Numbered from the stretch's first letter, positions 8,336 through 16,639 are shown. The stretch: 32,347 nucleotides of DNA from Dehalococcoidia bacterium (GCA_009379925.1 WHSU01000040.1:1-32347); one strand, 5' to 3'. The notes: generated from the letters alone by a model not told the origin. A program made the numbers and translations.

Positions 8336-8608
8336 TTAGGCGGGGATCGCCGTGCTGGCCTGCCGCTGCGGGCGCAGGCGGTCCAGCACGTCCGTCGGGC
8401 GTAGCTGAAGCTCGTCGCACATCGCCAGCAGTAGCGAAAGCGGGACCTCGCTGCGGCCGTTCTCGTAGTTCGAAATCGAGCCCTGCGTGACTTCCACGGC
8501 CCAGGCCAGGTCTTCCTGTGAGAGCTTGAGTTCCAGTCGGCGTTGTCGAAGCACGCCGCCGAGGCTCCGCCGAAAGAGCCTGGCGCGCGTGGTTGTCCGG
8601 CGTCCCAT
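8336..8608 (-). CDS. XRE-family helix-turn-helix regulator (small)
   Basis: A 90-residue DNA-binding protein consisting almost entirely of one Cro/C1-type helix-turn-helix domain. LRQRRLELKLSQEDLAWAVE (res. 20-39) is followed by the recognition-helix region VTQGSISNYENGRSEVPLSL (res. 40-59) and a closing helix LAMCDELQLRPTDVLDRL. It lacks an effector or dimerisation domain. The ATG at 8608 has GGGAGGT 8-9 bases upstream. It is transcribed divergently from the large LuxR-type regulator across a short region rich in inverted repeats (8679-8716), so it probably controls that promoter and its own. This role is inferred from layout only. Confidence 0.92.
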   Translation of the reverse strand: MGRRTTTRARLFRRSLGGVLRQRRLELKLSQEDLAWAVEVTQGSISNYENGRSEVPLSLLLAMCDELQLRPTDVLDRLRPQRQASTAIPA

Positions 8609-8678
8609 TCGTCACCACCTCCCGCGGCATCGTAGGGAGGGCGTTGTCCCGGCGACATGCGTATCCGCTGTAGCAACG

Positions 8679-8716
8679 ATGTGGTACTTATACGTACCGT
8701 GACGACCACATACGTA
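8679..8716. promoter_or_regulatory. Nested-dyad operator candidate at the XRE / LuxR divergent promoter
   Basis: Three structures overlap here. (i) ATGTGGT (8679-8685) and ACCACAT (8705-8711) form a perfect 7-bp inverted repeat 19 bp apart. (ii) Inside it, GGTAC (8683-8687) and GTACC (8694-8698) form a 5-bp inverted repeat with a 6-bp spacer. (iii) ATACGTA occurs at 8690-8696 and again at 8710-8716, exactly 20 bp apart, on the same face of the helix. The -10-like TTATAC (8688-8693) lies inside, five bases before the GTG at 8699. A bound repressor would cover the likely promoter and start codon of the LuxR-type gene. Confidence 0.5.
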
Positions 8717-11569
8717 GCACACGGCGCCCACTCCGCTGCCTCGGCGGCGCCCGCCCAGCGCGACCCCGCCGCGCGCTACCTCCCGGACCTGGAGCTCGCG
8801 TCCGGCCGCTCGATGCTGATCCTCGGCCGCCGCGGTGGGGGGCATCGAGCGGTGTTGCAGGCGATCGAGCGGCGGGCGCAGCAGGCCGGCCAGACCGTCG
8901 CCTGGCTCTGGGTGACCCCTGAGCGGCCCCGGCTCATGTTCGCCCTGGCGCTCGGGGAGCTGCTGGGCGCCGAGGACCTCGACTCGCTCGAAGTCACCCA
9001 GATCGCGCGCCAGCTGCGGCGAGCGATGCGCGACCCCTTCGCCGGTCCACGCCCGGACGTCATCTTCATCCACGGGCTGCAAGACCTGCCGGCAGACGAC
9101 GCCGCGATCCTGGAGGATCTCCTCTGCCTGCCGCCCTCAGACGGCCCCGCACTGGTCGCGACCGCTTCGGCGCGACGCATGGACGGCAACCGATGGCACT
9201 CCCTCGCCGGTCTCCGCGAGCGCGCCCTCCGAGGGCAACGCTGTGATGTCGTCCAGCTCGCTCCGCTGTCGCAGGACGACGTCAGCACGGTCGTGGAAGC
9301 GAGCGTTGGGCCAGGCGTGGCGACGCCGCGCTTCGTCCGCGACCTCGTCGAGCAGACGGGTGGCCTGCTGGACGACGTGCAGGACTGTCTGAGCGAGATC
9401 GAGGCCGTCGAGCCCAAGACGCGCCGCGAAGTGCTGGCCGGTAGCCGTACGCTCGACGCCGTGCCCGTCCCGGCGGCGGTGCGCGAACGCGCCTTGCAGG
9501 CGGCCCGGCGACTCAGCGCCGATGACCGCCTGATCGCCTCGGCGCTCGCGACGTGGGCGGAGCCCGCGAGCATCGAGGTGATTGAGCAGCTCACCGCGTT
9601 GCCCCCATCCGCGATCGAGCACGGGGTGGCCGCGTTGAGCGGGCACGGGCTCATCGAGGAAGCGCGGTTACCCGGTTCACAGGTCGCGCTGCATGTCCGT
9701 TCGCCGCTGGTCGCGCGCGCGATCTACCAGGACACTTCGCCGCTGGTCCGCGGCCGCATCCACCGTCTGGCCGCCACGCTGCTCGAATCGCTGGGGCGGC
9801 CGCTGGCTACCAGCGAGAACGTCGCCCTGGGTCGGCACTGCATCGAGGGTGGCGTGCCCATGGACCGCGCGCGCGTCGCGCAGGTCGGTGCCTCCGCGCG
9901 CCAACTCGTCGCGCGTGGCCGCTTCGCCGAGGCGCGCATGCAACTGTTGGACCTGGAGCGACAGCTGCGCGAACCGCACGAGACCGATCCGTCCAACCTC
10001 GCGCTGCCGCCGGACCTGACGGCCCTGCTGGCGGAGACGTTCTCGCGCAGCGGCGAACTGGAGTCCGCGCAGGCGGTGCTCTCGCACTCCTCGCCCGAGC
10101 CCGGCGCGACCGATGTCTACGGGGCGATGAGGCGCGCCCGTGACCGCGTGGCATTGGGCCAGCATCGCGAGGCGTGGGCCATCTACGAGCCGTTGGTCAC
10201 CGGCTCGAATCCCGGCTCCGAGCCGTTGATCATCCAGACGCGGATGGAGGCGGCACGCGTCCTCCAGACCCTGGGTCGCATCGACGAGGCCCTGGAGCAG
10301 AGCGCGCAGGCCATCCGCGAGAGCCGCCAGATGGGCAGCGTCCGGCTGTCGGCGCTGGCGCTGGTCAGCCGTCACAGCATGTTGCTGATGTCCGGACGGA
10401 CCACCGAGGCCCTGGCGACCGCGCGGGACGCGTACTCGCTCGCGCGCCAGTCCCATGACCGCGCGGCGGTCGCCCGTGCCACCTCCATCGTGGGGACCAC
10501 GCTGTGTGACGTGGACTCGTTGCATCGCGGGATGCGCTGGGTCCGCCGCGCCACGTGGCTCGCCGAGGTGTGCGACGACTTCCCCTCCGTGAGCTGGGGC
10601 GGCATCCGGCAGGCCACCGCGCTGCTGGAGGCGGGTGACCTGGACGGCGCCGAGCGCGTCGCGTTGCGGGTCATGCACCTGGACTCCGGGCTGCACCGCC
10701 GCCGCGCGATCCCGCGCTCGACATCCCTCCTCCGGCGGATCAGCGCGCTGCGAGGCAAGCCGGGCGACCCGGTACACGGGGTCGTCGACCACTGGCATGG
10801 CACCGAGCGGCTGGACATGGGGCACGCGCTCACCTCGGAGGTGATTGCGCGCTTCACGGAGCAGATGGCGGGCCGTGACCCCGAAGGGGCGTACGAGACG
10901 ATCTCGACGGTCGTCGGATGGTTCACGGAGGCCGGCGGCCGCGCGCGGTTCCTGCTCCTGGAATTGCTCCCCCGGCAGATCTACGCGGCCATCGAGATGA
11001 GCGACCTGGAGGCGGCCGCGCGCGCCGCCGCCGCGCTGGAGGAGGTCCGCGCGGGTGCGGACGACTTCGCACTCGCGCGCGCGCAGCACCGGCACGCGAT
11101 GGGGCGGCTCGCGCGCGCCCGCGGCGAGTGGGCGCAGGCGTACGTACTGCTCGACGAGGCAGAGGCGGAGTTTCAGCACACCGGCTACGAGTGGCGGCGC
11201 ATCGAGGTGCTGAAAGACATCGCGAAGACCCACATTGAAAGCGGACAGCCGGAGCGCGCCGTGCCCCTGCTGGACCAGTGCCATCGTTTCTTCACGGCGG
11301 CCGGAGCAGCCGAACGGCGGGGCGTGCGTAGCCTCTACACACTCGCCGGGCGCCGGCCTCCACGGTTGCGCGCGTCCGGTGACCTGTCAGAGCGCGAACT
11401 CGAGGTGGTGCGACTGGCCAACCGCGGCATGACGGACGCTGAGATCGCCCTTGAGCTGCGGATCAAGCGCCGCACCGTGACCACCCACATGCACAACATC
11501 CTGACGAAGCTGGGCCTGCACTCCCGCCTCGAACTTCGCGAGGCCGCCTCGACGCTCGAGCCGTCCTGA
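8699..11569 (+). CDS. LuxR-family transcriptional regulator with LAL/STAND-like ATPase-derived domain and helical repeats
   Basis: About 956 residues. The C-terminus (res. ~896-950) is a LuxR/GerE helix-turn-helix: LSERELEVVRLANRGMTDAE, then RRTVTTHMHNILTKLGLHSR. The N-terminal ~250 residues follow the LAL (MalT-like) ATPase pattern, but the Walker A site reads GRRGGGHR (res. 43-50, His in place of Lys). The Walker B site reads VIFIHGLQDL, with His-Gly where acidic residues are expected, so nucleotide binding may be lost. The middle is alanine-rich helical, TPR-like (EALEQSAQAIRESRQ and similar). GTG 8699 is chosen because third-position GC falls sharply before it. The ATG at 8657 has its nearest Shine-Dalgarno 16 bases away. 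A -10-like TTATAC ends five bases before the GTG, suggesting a leaderless message. It is divergent from the XRE gene; the regulon is unknown, and the ABC transporter genes downstream are candidates. Confidence 0.88.
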   Translation: MTTTYVAHGAHSAASAAPAQRDPAARYLPDLELASGRSMLILGRRGGGHRAVLQAIERRAQQAGQTVAWLWVTPERPRLMFALALGELLGAEDLDSLEVTQIARQLRRAMRDPFAGPRPDVIFIHGLQDLPADDAAILEDLLCLPPSDGPALVATASARRMDGNRWHSLAGLRERALRGQRCDVVQLAPLSQDDVSTVVEASVGPGVATPRFVRDLVEQTGGLLDDVQDCLSEIEAVEPKTRREVLAGSRTLDAVPVPAAVRERALQAARRLSADDRLIASALATWAEPASIEVIEQLTALPPSAIEHGVAALSGHGLIEEARLPGSQVALHVRSPLVARAIYQDTSPLVRGRIHRLAATLLESLGRPLATSENVALGRHCIEGGVPMDRARVAQVGASARQLVARGRFAEARMQLLDLERQLREPHETDPSNLALPPDLTALLAETFSRSGELESAQAVLSHSSPEPGATDVYGAMRRARDRVALGQHREAWAIYEPLVTGSNPGSEPLIIQTRMEAARVLQTLGRIDEALEQSAQAIRESRQMGSVRLSALALVSRHSMLLMSGRTTEALATARDAYSLARQSHDRAAVARATSIVGTTLCDVDSLHRGMRWVRRATWLAEVCDDFPSVSWGGIRQATALLEAGDLDGAERVALRVMHLDSGLHRRRAIPRSTSLLRRISALRGKPGDPVHGVVDHWHGTERLDMGHALTSEVIARFTEQMAGRDPEGAYETISTVVGWFTEAGGRARFLLLELLPRQIYAAIEMSDLEAAARAAAALEEVRAGADDFALARAQHRHAMGRLARARGEWAQAYVLLDEAEAEFQHTGYEWRRIEVLKDIAKTHIESGQPERAVPLLDQCHRFFTAAGAAERRGVRSLYTLAGRRPPRLRASGDLSERELEVVRLANRGMTDAEIALELRIKRRTVTTHMHNILTKLGLHSRLELREAASTLEPS

Positions 11570-11572
11570 CCG

Positions 11573-11615
11573 CCGATATGATTGTCTTGATAATGAACTC
11601 GTATTAGGGGGCCAG
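11573..11615 (+). promoter_or_regulatory. AT-rich promoter region of the ABC transporter operon
   Basis: A short AT-rich patch (11574-11607) stands out in GC-rich surroundings between the LuxR-type gene stop and the binding-protein start at 11700. It contains TTGTCT (11583-11588), GATAAT (11590-11595) and TATTAG further on. The exact -35/-10 pair cannot be fixed by eye. The about 130-base gap holds no other recognisable feature. Confidence 0.4.
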
Positions 11616-11699
11616 CCCGCCCGCCCTTAGGGTCTCGTGGCATCGGCGACCGGCATTCGGTCTGTCCGGGTACCGCGCGGACCCGAAGGAGGGGCTGGG

Positions 11700-13533
11700 A
11701 TGGCATCGGACTACTGGAGCGGGCGAGTCTCGCGTCGATCCATGTTGAGGACGTCGGCGCTGGGCGGCGCCGGCGTGGCCGCCGCGGCTTTGCTGGGCTG
11801 TTCTGACGATGACGGCGGCAACGGCGGATCGGGCGGCGACGGCGGGTCGGGCGGCAGCGGCTCGACTGCGACATCCACGAGCGCACCCGGCTCGACGGGC
11901 GAACCGCAGCGCGGAGGCGTGTACCGCCTCGCCGAGGTCGACCCGCCGGACCATCACGACATGCTCTCCACGACCTCGATCAGCACCTACCGCACCGGAC
12001 GTTGGACCCACAGCAAGCTGATGCAGTGGACGCCGGGCGACGGGGCGTTTGCCACCGGCCAGATGGAAGGCGACCTGGTCGACACCTGGGAGGAACCGGA
12101 CGAACTCACCTACATCCTGCGCCTGCGAGAGGGTGTCACCTGGGACGAGCGCGAGCCGACCAGCGGCCGCCCGTTGACCGCGGAGGATGTCGCGCTGAGC
12201 TGGGACAGGTGGGCAGAGGTCGGCCAGCGCCGCACCTCGATCGCCAATGCCGCATCCGAGGTTGGCCCCATTGCGAGCATCACAGCGCTCGACGACCAGA
12301 CCGTCGAGATCAAGCTGGCCTTCGCCGACTCGATCATCCTGCAGGCGTTGAACTGGCAGAACAACTTCTGGATCACACCGCGTGAGTCCATGGACGGCGG
12401 GTACAACCCGGAGACGGAGACACGGGGCACCGGCCCCTTCATCCTGACCGACGACCGGCCCCGGCGTGAGCCTCACCTACACCCGGAACGAGAAGTGGCA
12501 CGGGAACGAGGGTGGCCCCTGGATGGATGGCGTCGAAGTGACGTTCATCCCGGAGCCCGCTCAATGGGAGGCGCAGTTCCGCGCCGGCAACATCCACGAG
12601 GGTGTGGGCAGCCCGGCGAACGTCCCGATCGTGGCGGCCGAGATGGAAGCGTCGCAGATCGTGAAATTCCCGCCGCCCGGCTATGGCGGGACGGTGAGCC
12701 TCAGCTGGCTCCCCGACATGCCCTTCCACGACGAGCGCGTCCGACGTGCGATGTCCATGTCCATGGACCGCAACGCGGTCGTGGACATCTACAACAACCC
12801 GGCAGACTTCGAGGCGGTCGGCATCGAACTGACCGGCTACTGGTACAACCCGGTCTCGCCGGCCTACGGGCAGTTCTGGCTTGACCCGCGGGGGAGCGAC
12901 TTCGGCGCCGCGGCCGCGTACATGCAACACAACGTCGAGGAAGCCACCAAGCTACTGGACGCCGCCGGATACAACTCCGGCAACCAGTTGGAGTTCGACG
13001 TCATCGAGCACCCGCGCCGCGCTCCGATTGAGAACCGCGGGGAGGTCCTCCAGGCCATGTGGGCCGAGGCCGGCATGAAGGTGAACGTCACACCGGCGGA
13101 CTACACCTCCGAGTGGCAGGAGTACCTCTCCGGTGGCCGAGGGTACGTCGAGTGGAAGACCGGCCGTCCAGCCGTGTTGCTCAAGCCGAATTCGGCAGAC
13201 TCGGACGTGCTCTTCTGGCTCACCAGGTTCTTCTCGCAGGCCGGTTCGTCGGTGGGTGGTGACGAGTTCCCGGAGCTGGACACCATGATCTTCGACGCAC
13301 GGGCGATCGCCGACTTCGACGCGCGCGTGGCCGCCGTCCACGACATCCAGCGCTACATCGTGGACCAGATGGTCGCGGTGCCCTACGACGCGGAGACGGA
13401 GTCCACCGAGATCTACAACGTGGGTGTGCACGGTCCTGAGCGCTGGGTCCCCTGGATGGGCCTGGAGAACTACGGGGCCGCCTCGTCCACCCTGGCGAAG
13501 CACTACTGGCTGGACGCGGCCCTGCACGGGTAA
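11700..13533 (+). CDS. ABC transporter substrate-binding lipoprotein (peptide/nickel type, SBP family 5), frameshifted
   Basis: The product is the extracytoplasmic solute-binding protein of a dipeptide/oligopeptide-type importer. The N-terminus has a twin-arginine motif (SRRSML, Arg12-Arg13), a hydrophobic stretch and a lipobox LLGC (Cys34), then a Gly/Ser-rich linker (res. 39-70) and the family 5 domain. ATG 11700 has AAGGAGGGG at 11686-11694. The frame is broken: the first part runs in one frame to about TDDRP (near 12458), and GVSLTYTRNEKWHGNEGGPW continues in the next. Removing one C from the CCCC run at 12459-12462 restores a continuous 610-residue protein, the normal family length. Residues on both sides are conserved in character, so this looks like a sequencing indel or a very recent mutation. 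Two permease genes follow. The ligand is unknown. Confidence 0.88.
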
Positions 13534-13600
13534 CGTCCGGCCGGCGCAGGTGGTCGCAGCCTACCGGCGCCTCCAGCGAGGCAGGCTGGCGACCGTTCCG

Positions 13601-13616
13601 CGCGGCTCGAGCCGCG
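13601..13616 (+). other. Palindromic stem-loop between binding-protein and permease genes
   Basis: A perfect 16-base palindrome, CGCGGCTCGAGCCGCG, can fold as a 6-bp stem with a TCGA loop. It lies in the 113-base gap between the binding-protein stop and the first permease gene. In ABC operons such a structure often stabilises the upstream message or partly terminates, giving more binding protein than permease; that role is inferred here. Confidence 0.45.
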
Positions 13617-13646
13617 TTCCAACCACCCATCTAGTAGGGGCGGGCG

Positions 13647-14600
13647 ATGGGGCAGTACGCCGTACAGCGGGTCGCGTTGATGGCGCCGACATTGATCGGA
13701 CTCACCCTCGTGATCTTCTTCGCGCTGCGGGTCCTCATCCCCACGGATGCGGTGGACCTGGCATACGCCGAGCCCGGCATTCCGGACCCGGAGCGCATGG
13801 AGCACCTGCGCGAGGAGTTTGGGCTGACCGGGTCGCTTCCGATGCAGTACCTGCGCTGGTTGGCCGGCGTGGTGCAGGGCGACTTGGGCAAGTCCGTCTT
13901 CTCCGGCCGGCCGGTGACGGAGGAGCTGTTCCTCCGCGTCCCCACGAGCCTTCAGCTGGGCCTGGGGGCGCTGCTGATCACACTGGTCATCGCGCTGCCT
14001 GTCGGGCTGGTGTCGGCGGCACGGCAGGACTCGTGGATCGACTACCTCAGTCGAGGGAGCGCGATCTTCTTCTACGCCGTCCCACATTTCTGGATCGCCA
14101 TCCTCGTGGTTGTCTTCGCCAGCGTCTGGTTCAGCTGGGCGCCGTCCACGCAGTTCCGCGCCCTGTGGGAGGACCCCGTCGCCAACCTCAAGCACATCTG
14201 GCTGCCGATGCTGATCCTCGGCCTCAACGCGACCGGCACGATGATCCGGCTGACGCGCACGCAGGTGCTGGAGGTCGTGAAGCAGGACTACGTGCGCACC
14301 GCGCGTGCAAAGGGGCTGAGCACCCGCGTCATCTATACGCGCCACATCCTGAGGAACTCGCTGCTCCCCATCATCACAGTCGTCGGCCTGCAGATCCCTA
14401 ACATCGTGGCTGGCACCGTCATCTTCGAGCAGATCTTCCTGGTCCCCGGAGTGGGGCGGTACCTGCTGCAAGCGCTGGAGCGTCTGGACATCTACGTGAT
14501 CCTCGGAGCGAACCTCTTCTTCGGCTTCGTCCTCGTGATCTCCAACCTCATCGTGGACCTGATCTACGGTCTGGTTGACCCGCGGATCCGGCTCTCCTGA
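13647..14600 (+). CDS. ABC transporter permease, DppB/OppB type
   Basis: A 317-residue membrane protein of the dipeptide/oligopeptide/nickel permease family. The first transmembrane helix is at about residues 9-31 (VALMAPTLIGLTLVIFFALR), followed by a periplasmic segment and about five further helices. The EAA-type loop that contacts the ATPase is visible as DYVRTARAKGLSTRVIYTRH (about res. 214-233), with the usual LPIITVVGLQIPNIVAGTV afterwards. ATG 13647 is preceded by a GGGGCGGG element. Its stop codon overlaps the next gene's start (TGATG), so the two permeases are translationally coupled and probably form the heterodimeric channel. No ATPase gene follows in the window. Confidence 0.95.
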   Translation: MGQYAVQRVALMAPTLIGLTLVIFFALRVLIPTDAVDLAYAEPGIPDPERMEHLREEFGLTGSLPMQYLRWLAGVVQGDLGKSVFSGRPVTEELFLRVPTSLQLGLGALLITLVIALPVGLVSAARQDSWIDYLSRGSAIFFYAVPHFWIAILVVVFASVWFSWAPSTQFRALWEDPVANLKHIWLPMLILGLNATGTMIRLTRTQVLEVVKQDYVRTARAKGLSTRVIYTRHILRNSLLPIITVVGLQIPNIVAGTVIFEQIFLVPGVGRYLLQALERLDIYVILGANLFFGFVLVISNLIVDLIYGLVDPRIRLS

Positions 14601-15517
14601 TGGCCCACGAACCAGCAGCGTCCGTCGCGCCGCGATCACGAGGCGTGTATCTGAGTCCGAGTCCCTGGCCGCGCCGAGTCGTCGGGGGCGTCGTACAGTT
14701 CGCTCGTCGGAAGCCCCTCGGCTTCTCCGGGCTGCTCATGCTCTTCCTCGTCTGCGGCGCGGCCCTGCTTGCGCCGCTGCTAGCCCCCTATGGCTACGCG
14801 GACGTCGACTTTACGGGGCGCCTCGAAGGTCCGAGCCGGGACCACCTGCTGGGCACGGACAACCTCGGTCGCGACACGCTGAGCCGCCTGCTGTACGGCA
14901 GCCGGGTGTCCCTGGGAATCAGTTTCGCCGCGGTGATCCTGTCGAAGGTGTCCGCCACCATGGTCGCGGTCGTCTCGGGGTACTACGGAGGTTGGATCGA
15001 CAAGATCGTCCAGCGCTTCGTGGACATCTGGATCGGCTTGCCGACCCTGATCATCCTGATCACCATCATTAGCCTCACCGGGCCAGGCATCGTGGGCCTC
15101 ACGGTAATCATCGCGATCACCATCGCGCCGAACTCGTCGCGACTCGTGCGCAGCGTCGTCCTGCAGGTCCGCTCCGAGACGTACATCGAGGCCGCACGCT
15201 CGATCGGTGTGTCCGACCGGCGCATCATGCTGCGCTACATCCTGCCGAACGTGGCGCACATCGTGATCTTCTCGGCCACCGTGTCGCTCGGCGCGGTCAT
15301 CCTGAGCGTCGCCTCGCTGGGGTTCCTGGGCTACGGCGTTCCGCCGCCCTTCCCGGACCTCGGTGGGATGTTGAGCGGCGACGGCCTCACGTTCATGCGC
15401 CGCCAGCCGTGGCTCGCCCTCTGGCCGGGCATCGTGATCACCGTGATCGTCTTTGGCTTCAACGTCTTCGGGGACGCGCTCCGCGACGTCCTCGACCCCA
15501 AGCTCCGCGGACGATAG
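14600..15517 (+). CDS. ABC transporter permease, DppC/OppC type
   Basis: A 305-residue inner-membrane protein, partner of the preceding permease. A cytoplasmic N-terminus of about 38 residues precedes the first helix (LGFSGLLMLFLVCGAALLAP). The DppC signature DHLLGTDNLGRDTLSRLLYG follows it, and the ATPase-contact EAA loop reads YIEAARSIGVSDRRIMLRYI. The C-terminus FGDALRDVLDPKLRGR is typical of the family. The start ATG overlaps the previous stop by one base. The gene ends 42 bases from the stop of a convergent gene. The DppD/DppF-like ATPases normally encoded next are absent, so they must be encoded elsewhere. Confidence 0.95.
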   Translation: MAHEPAASVAPRSRGVYLSPSPWPRRVVGGVVQFARRKPLGFSGLLMLFLVCGAALLAPLLAPYGYADVDFTGRLEGPSRDHLLGTDNLGRDTLSRLLYGSRVSLGISFAAVILSKVSATMVAVVSGYYGGWIDKIVQRFVDIWIGLPTLIILITIISLTGPGIVGLTVIIAITIAPNSSRLVRSVVLQVRSETYIEAARSIGVSDRRIMLRYILPNVAHIVIFSATVSLGAVILSVASLGFLGYGVPPPFPDLGGMLSGDGLTFMRRQPWLALWPGIVITVIVFGFNVFGDALRDVLDPKLRGR

Positions 15518-15559
15518 CCGGTCCGGCGCGAAGGCAGCGTCCGCTAGTCGCCGGCTGGA

Positions 15560-16348
15560 TCACTCGCTCTTGGGCGGCCACGGGTGAGGCGGGCGGTAAG
15601 TTACGAATTCTCGCTTCGGGCCGCGGAGCGACTCGAGCACCTCGTGCGCGATCTGGCGGATCGTGGCTGGTACAGGATTCAGGTCCCGATCACTATCCTC
15701 CGAACCGCGTCCCTCATCCAGGTCAATCGTGGCCACGAGGCCATCCGAGGTCTTGCGCCAGCCCATCGCGCCACCCTGCGCCACGCGTTGGTATTCGGCG
15801 TCGAGCCGCGAATCGAAGTGCGCTCCGCCCTCCTGGTTCGCAACGATGCGGATGAGCCTCTCGCGCCCCAACACGCTCCCGTGAGCAGTCCGGATCACCG
15901 GCTCATTCATCCACTCGTCGTAGGGAAGAGCGCGCGCTGGCTGATGGGACGAATTGAGTTTGGGCGTGTACCGAGCCGAAGTCACCGAGCCGGCGCGACG
16001 AATTGACAAGCGGCAGAGAACCGCCTCGCCGAGAGGAATCTGGCGGGCACGCGCCGCTCCTAAGACCACGCCGGCGGTCGAGCGAAAGAACATCCCGCGC
16101 CGCGTCCCTGGAGAGATCAAATCCACCTGCTTCGGCAACGCGTGTGAACCCCGCTGCGGGCTGTCGTGCAGCAGGACGCGGAGCGTAGCCGCCAACCGGA
16201 TCGACTCGTCCTCATGCCCGGCGTCGAAAAGGGAACACGATCGTTCCAAGAACTGAATCTGCTGGGCGAGGGCGATGTCCCCTTCCGTACGCGATCGTCG
16301 CGTCCTAGCCAATCGAGCGCCTCCCGGTGGAGCTGGCAATACAGCCAC
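15560..16348 (-). CDS. Uncharacterised protein of a widespread hypothetical family
   Basis: A reading frame of about 262 residues with no known catalytic motif. Recognisable blocks are an N-terminal helical part (QQIQFLERSCSLFDAGHEDE, then SIRLAATLRVLLHDS, res. 29-63) and a central PYDEWMNEPVIR (res. 142-153). The last two are RERLIRIVANQEGGAHFDSR (res. 162-181) and TIRQIAHEVLESLRG near the C-terminus. The ANQ-GGAH-D and RQIAHE blocks match my memory of a broadly distributed bacterial family without assigned function. The start is uncertain: GTG 16348 has no Shine-Dalgarno, TTG lies three codons on, and the first ~22 residues are low complexity. The gene stands alone, between the convergent permease gene and tRNA-Asp on the same strand, and its codon use looks somewhat less GC-biased than its neighbours. 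Confidence 0.72.
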   Translation of the reverse strand: MAVLPAPPGGARLARTRRSRTEGDIALAQQIQFLERSCSLFDAGHEDESIRLAATLRVLLHDSPQRGSHALPKQVDLISPGTRRGMFFRSTAGVVLGAARARQIPLGEAVLCRLSIRRAGSVTSARYTPKLNSSHQPARALPYDEWMNEPVIRTAHGSVLGRERLIRIVANQEGGAHFDSRLDAEYQRVAQGGAMGWRKTSDGLVATIDLDEGRGSEDSDRDLNPVPATIRQIAHEVLESLRGPKREFVTYRPPHPWPPKSE

Positions 16349-16499
16349 GGCAGGATACGGCTGGGACGCAGCACGGGCTGCTTACGCTCTCGTTCGTGGT
16401 GGACGTGGAGGCATCCGGAGTGCGGCGTTCGCACGCAGGTCGCCTCTCGGAGCCTCCGTGGCGACGGGCGACCGGAACGGGACGGTCCGGCGTTGTACA

Positions 16500-16576
16500 T
16501 GGCGACCCCGAGCGGATTCGAACCGCCGATCTCCACCGTGACAGGGTGGCGTGTTAGGCCGCTACACTACGGGGCC
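16500..16576 (-). tRNA. tRNA-Asp (anticodon GTC)
   Basis: The minus strand folds into a full cloverleaf. The 7-bp acceptor stem is GGCCCCG with CGGGGTC (one G-U pair). The anticodon stem is CCACC/GGTGG with loop CTGTCAC giving anticodon GTC, and the T loop is TTCGAAT. The discriminator base is G, as expected for Asp tRNAs, and CCA is encoded at 16502-16500. The anticodon reads GAC and GAU codons. Confidence 0.97.
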
Positions 16577-16592
16577 GCGTGGAGAGAGCCAT

Positions 16593-16622
16593 AGCGTACG
16601 GCCCGCCGGCTCACACGGTCAA
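16593..16622 (-). promoter_or_regulatory. Promoter of tRNA-Asp
   Basis: On the minus strand TTGACC (16622-16617, 5 of 6 to the -35 consensus) and TACGCT (16598-16593) are separated by 18 bp. The -10 ends about 17 bases before the mature tRNA 5' end, a normal leader length. The pairing is by inspection. Confidence 0.5.
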
Positions 16623-16639
16623 CGGTCGTGGCGCCTGCC

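Noticed and set aside
8657..8698. Upstream ATG start for the LuxR-type regulator
   Set aside because: Half of these codons end in A or T, unlike the rest of the gene, and the nearest Shine-Dalgarno is about 16 bases away. The region overlaps the operator and -10 element.
9677..11284. A 535-codon minus-strand frame opposite the LuxR-type regulator
   Set aside because: It is antisense to a gene with a clear HTH and helical repeats, and its composition is that of a GC-skew shadow.
12459..12466. Programmed ribosomal frameshift in the binding-protein gene
   Set aside because: The CCCC context is not a slippery heptamer of known type, no stimulatory structure is evident, and similar homopolymer breaks occur in two unrelated genes. 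An indel is simpler.
16235..16252. GAAC/GTTC inverted repeat as a second SOS box
   Set aside because: The spacing between half sites is six bases rather than four and it lies inside a coding frame, so it does not match the recA operator.
15518..16576. An integrated element with att repeats at tRNA-Asp
   Set aside because: I could not find a second copy of the tRNA 3' end, an integrase or a transposase. Only the lone uncharacterised gene remains as weak evidence for insertion.
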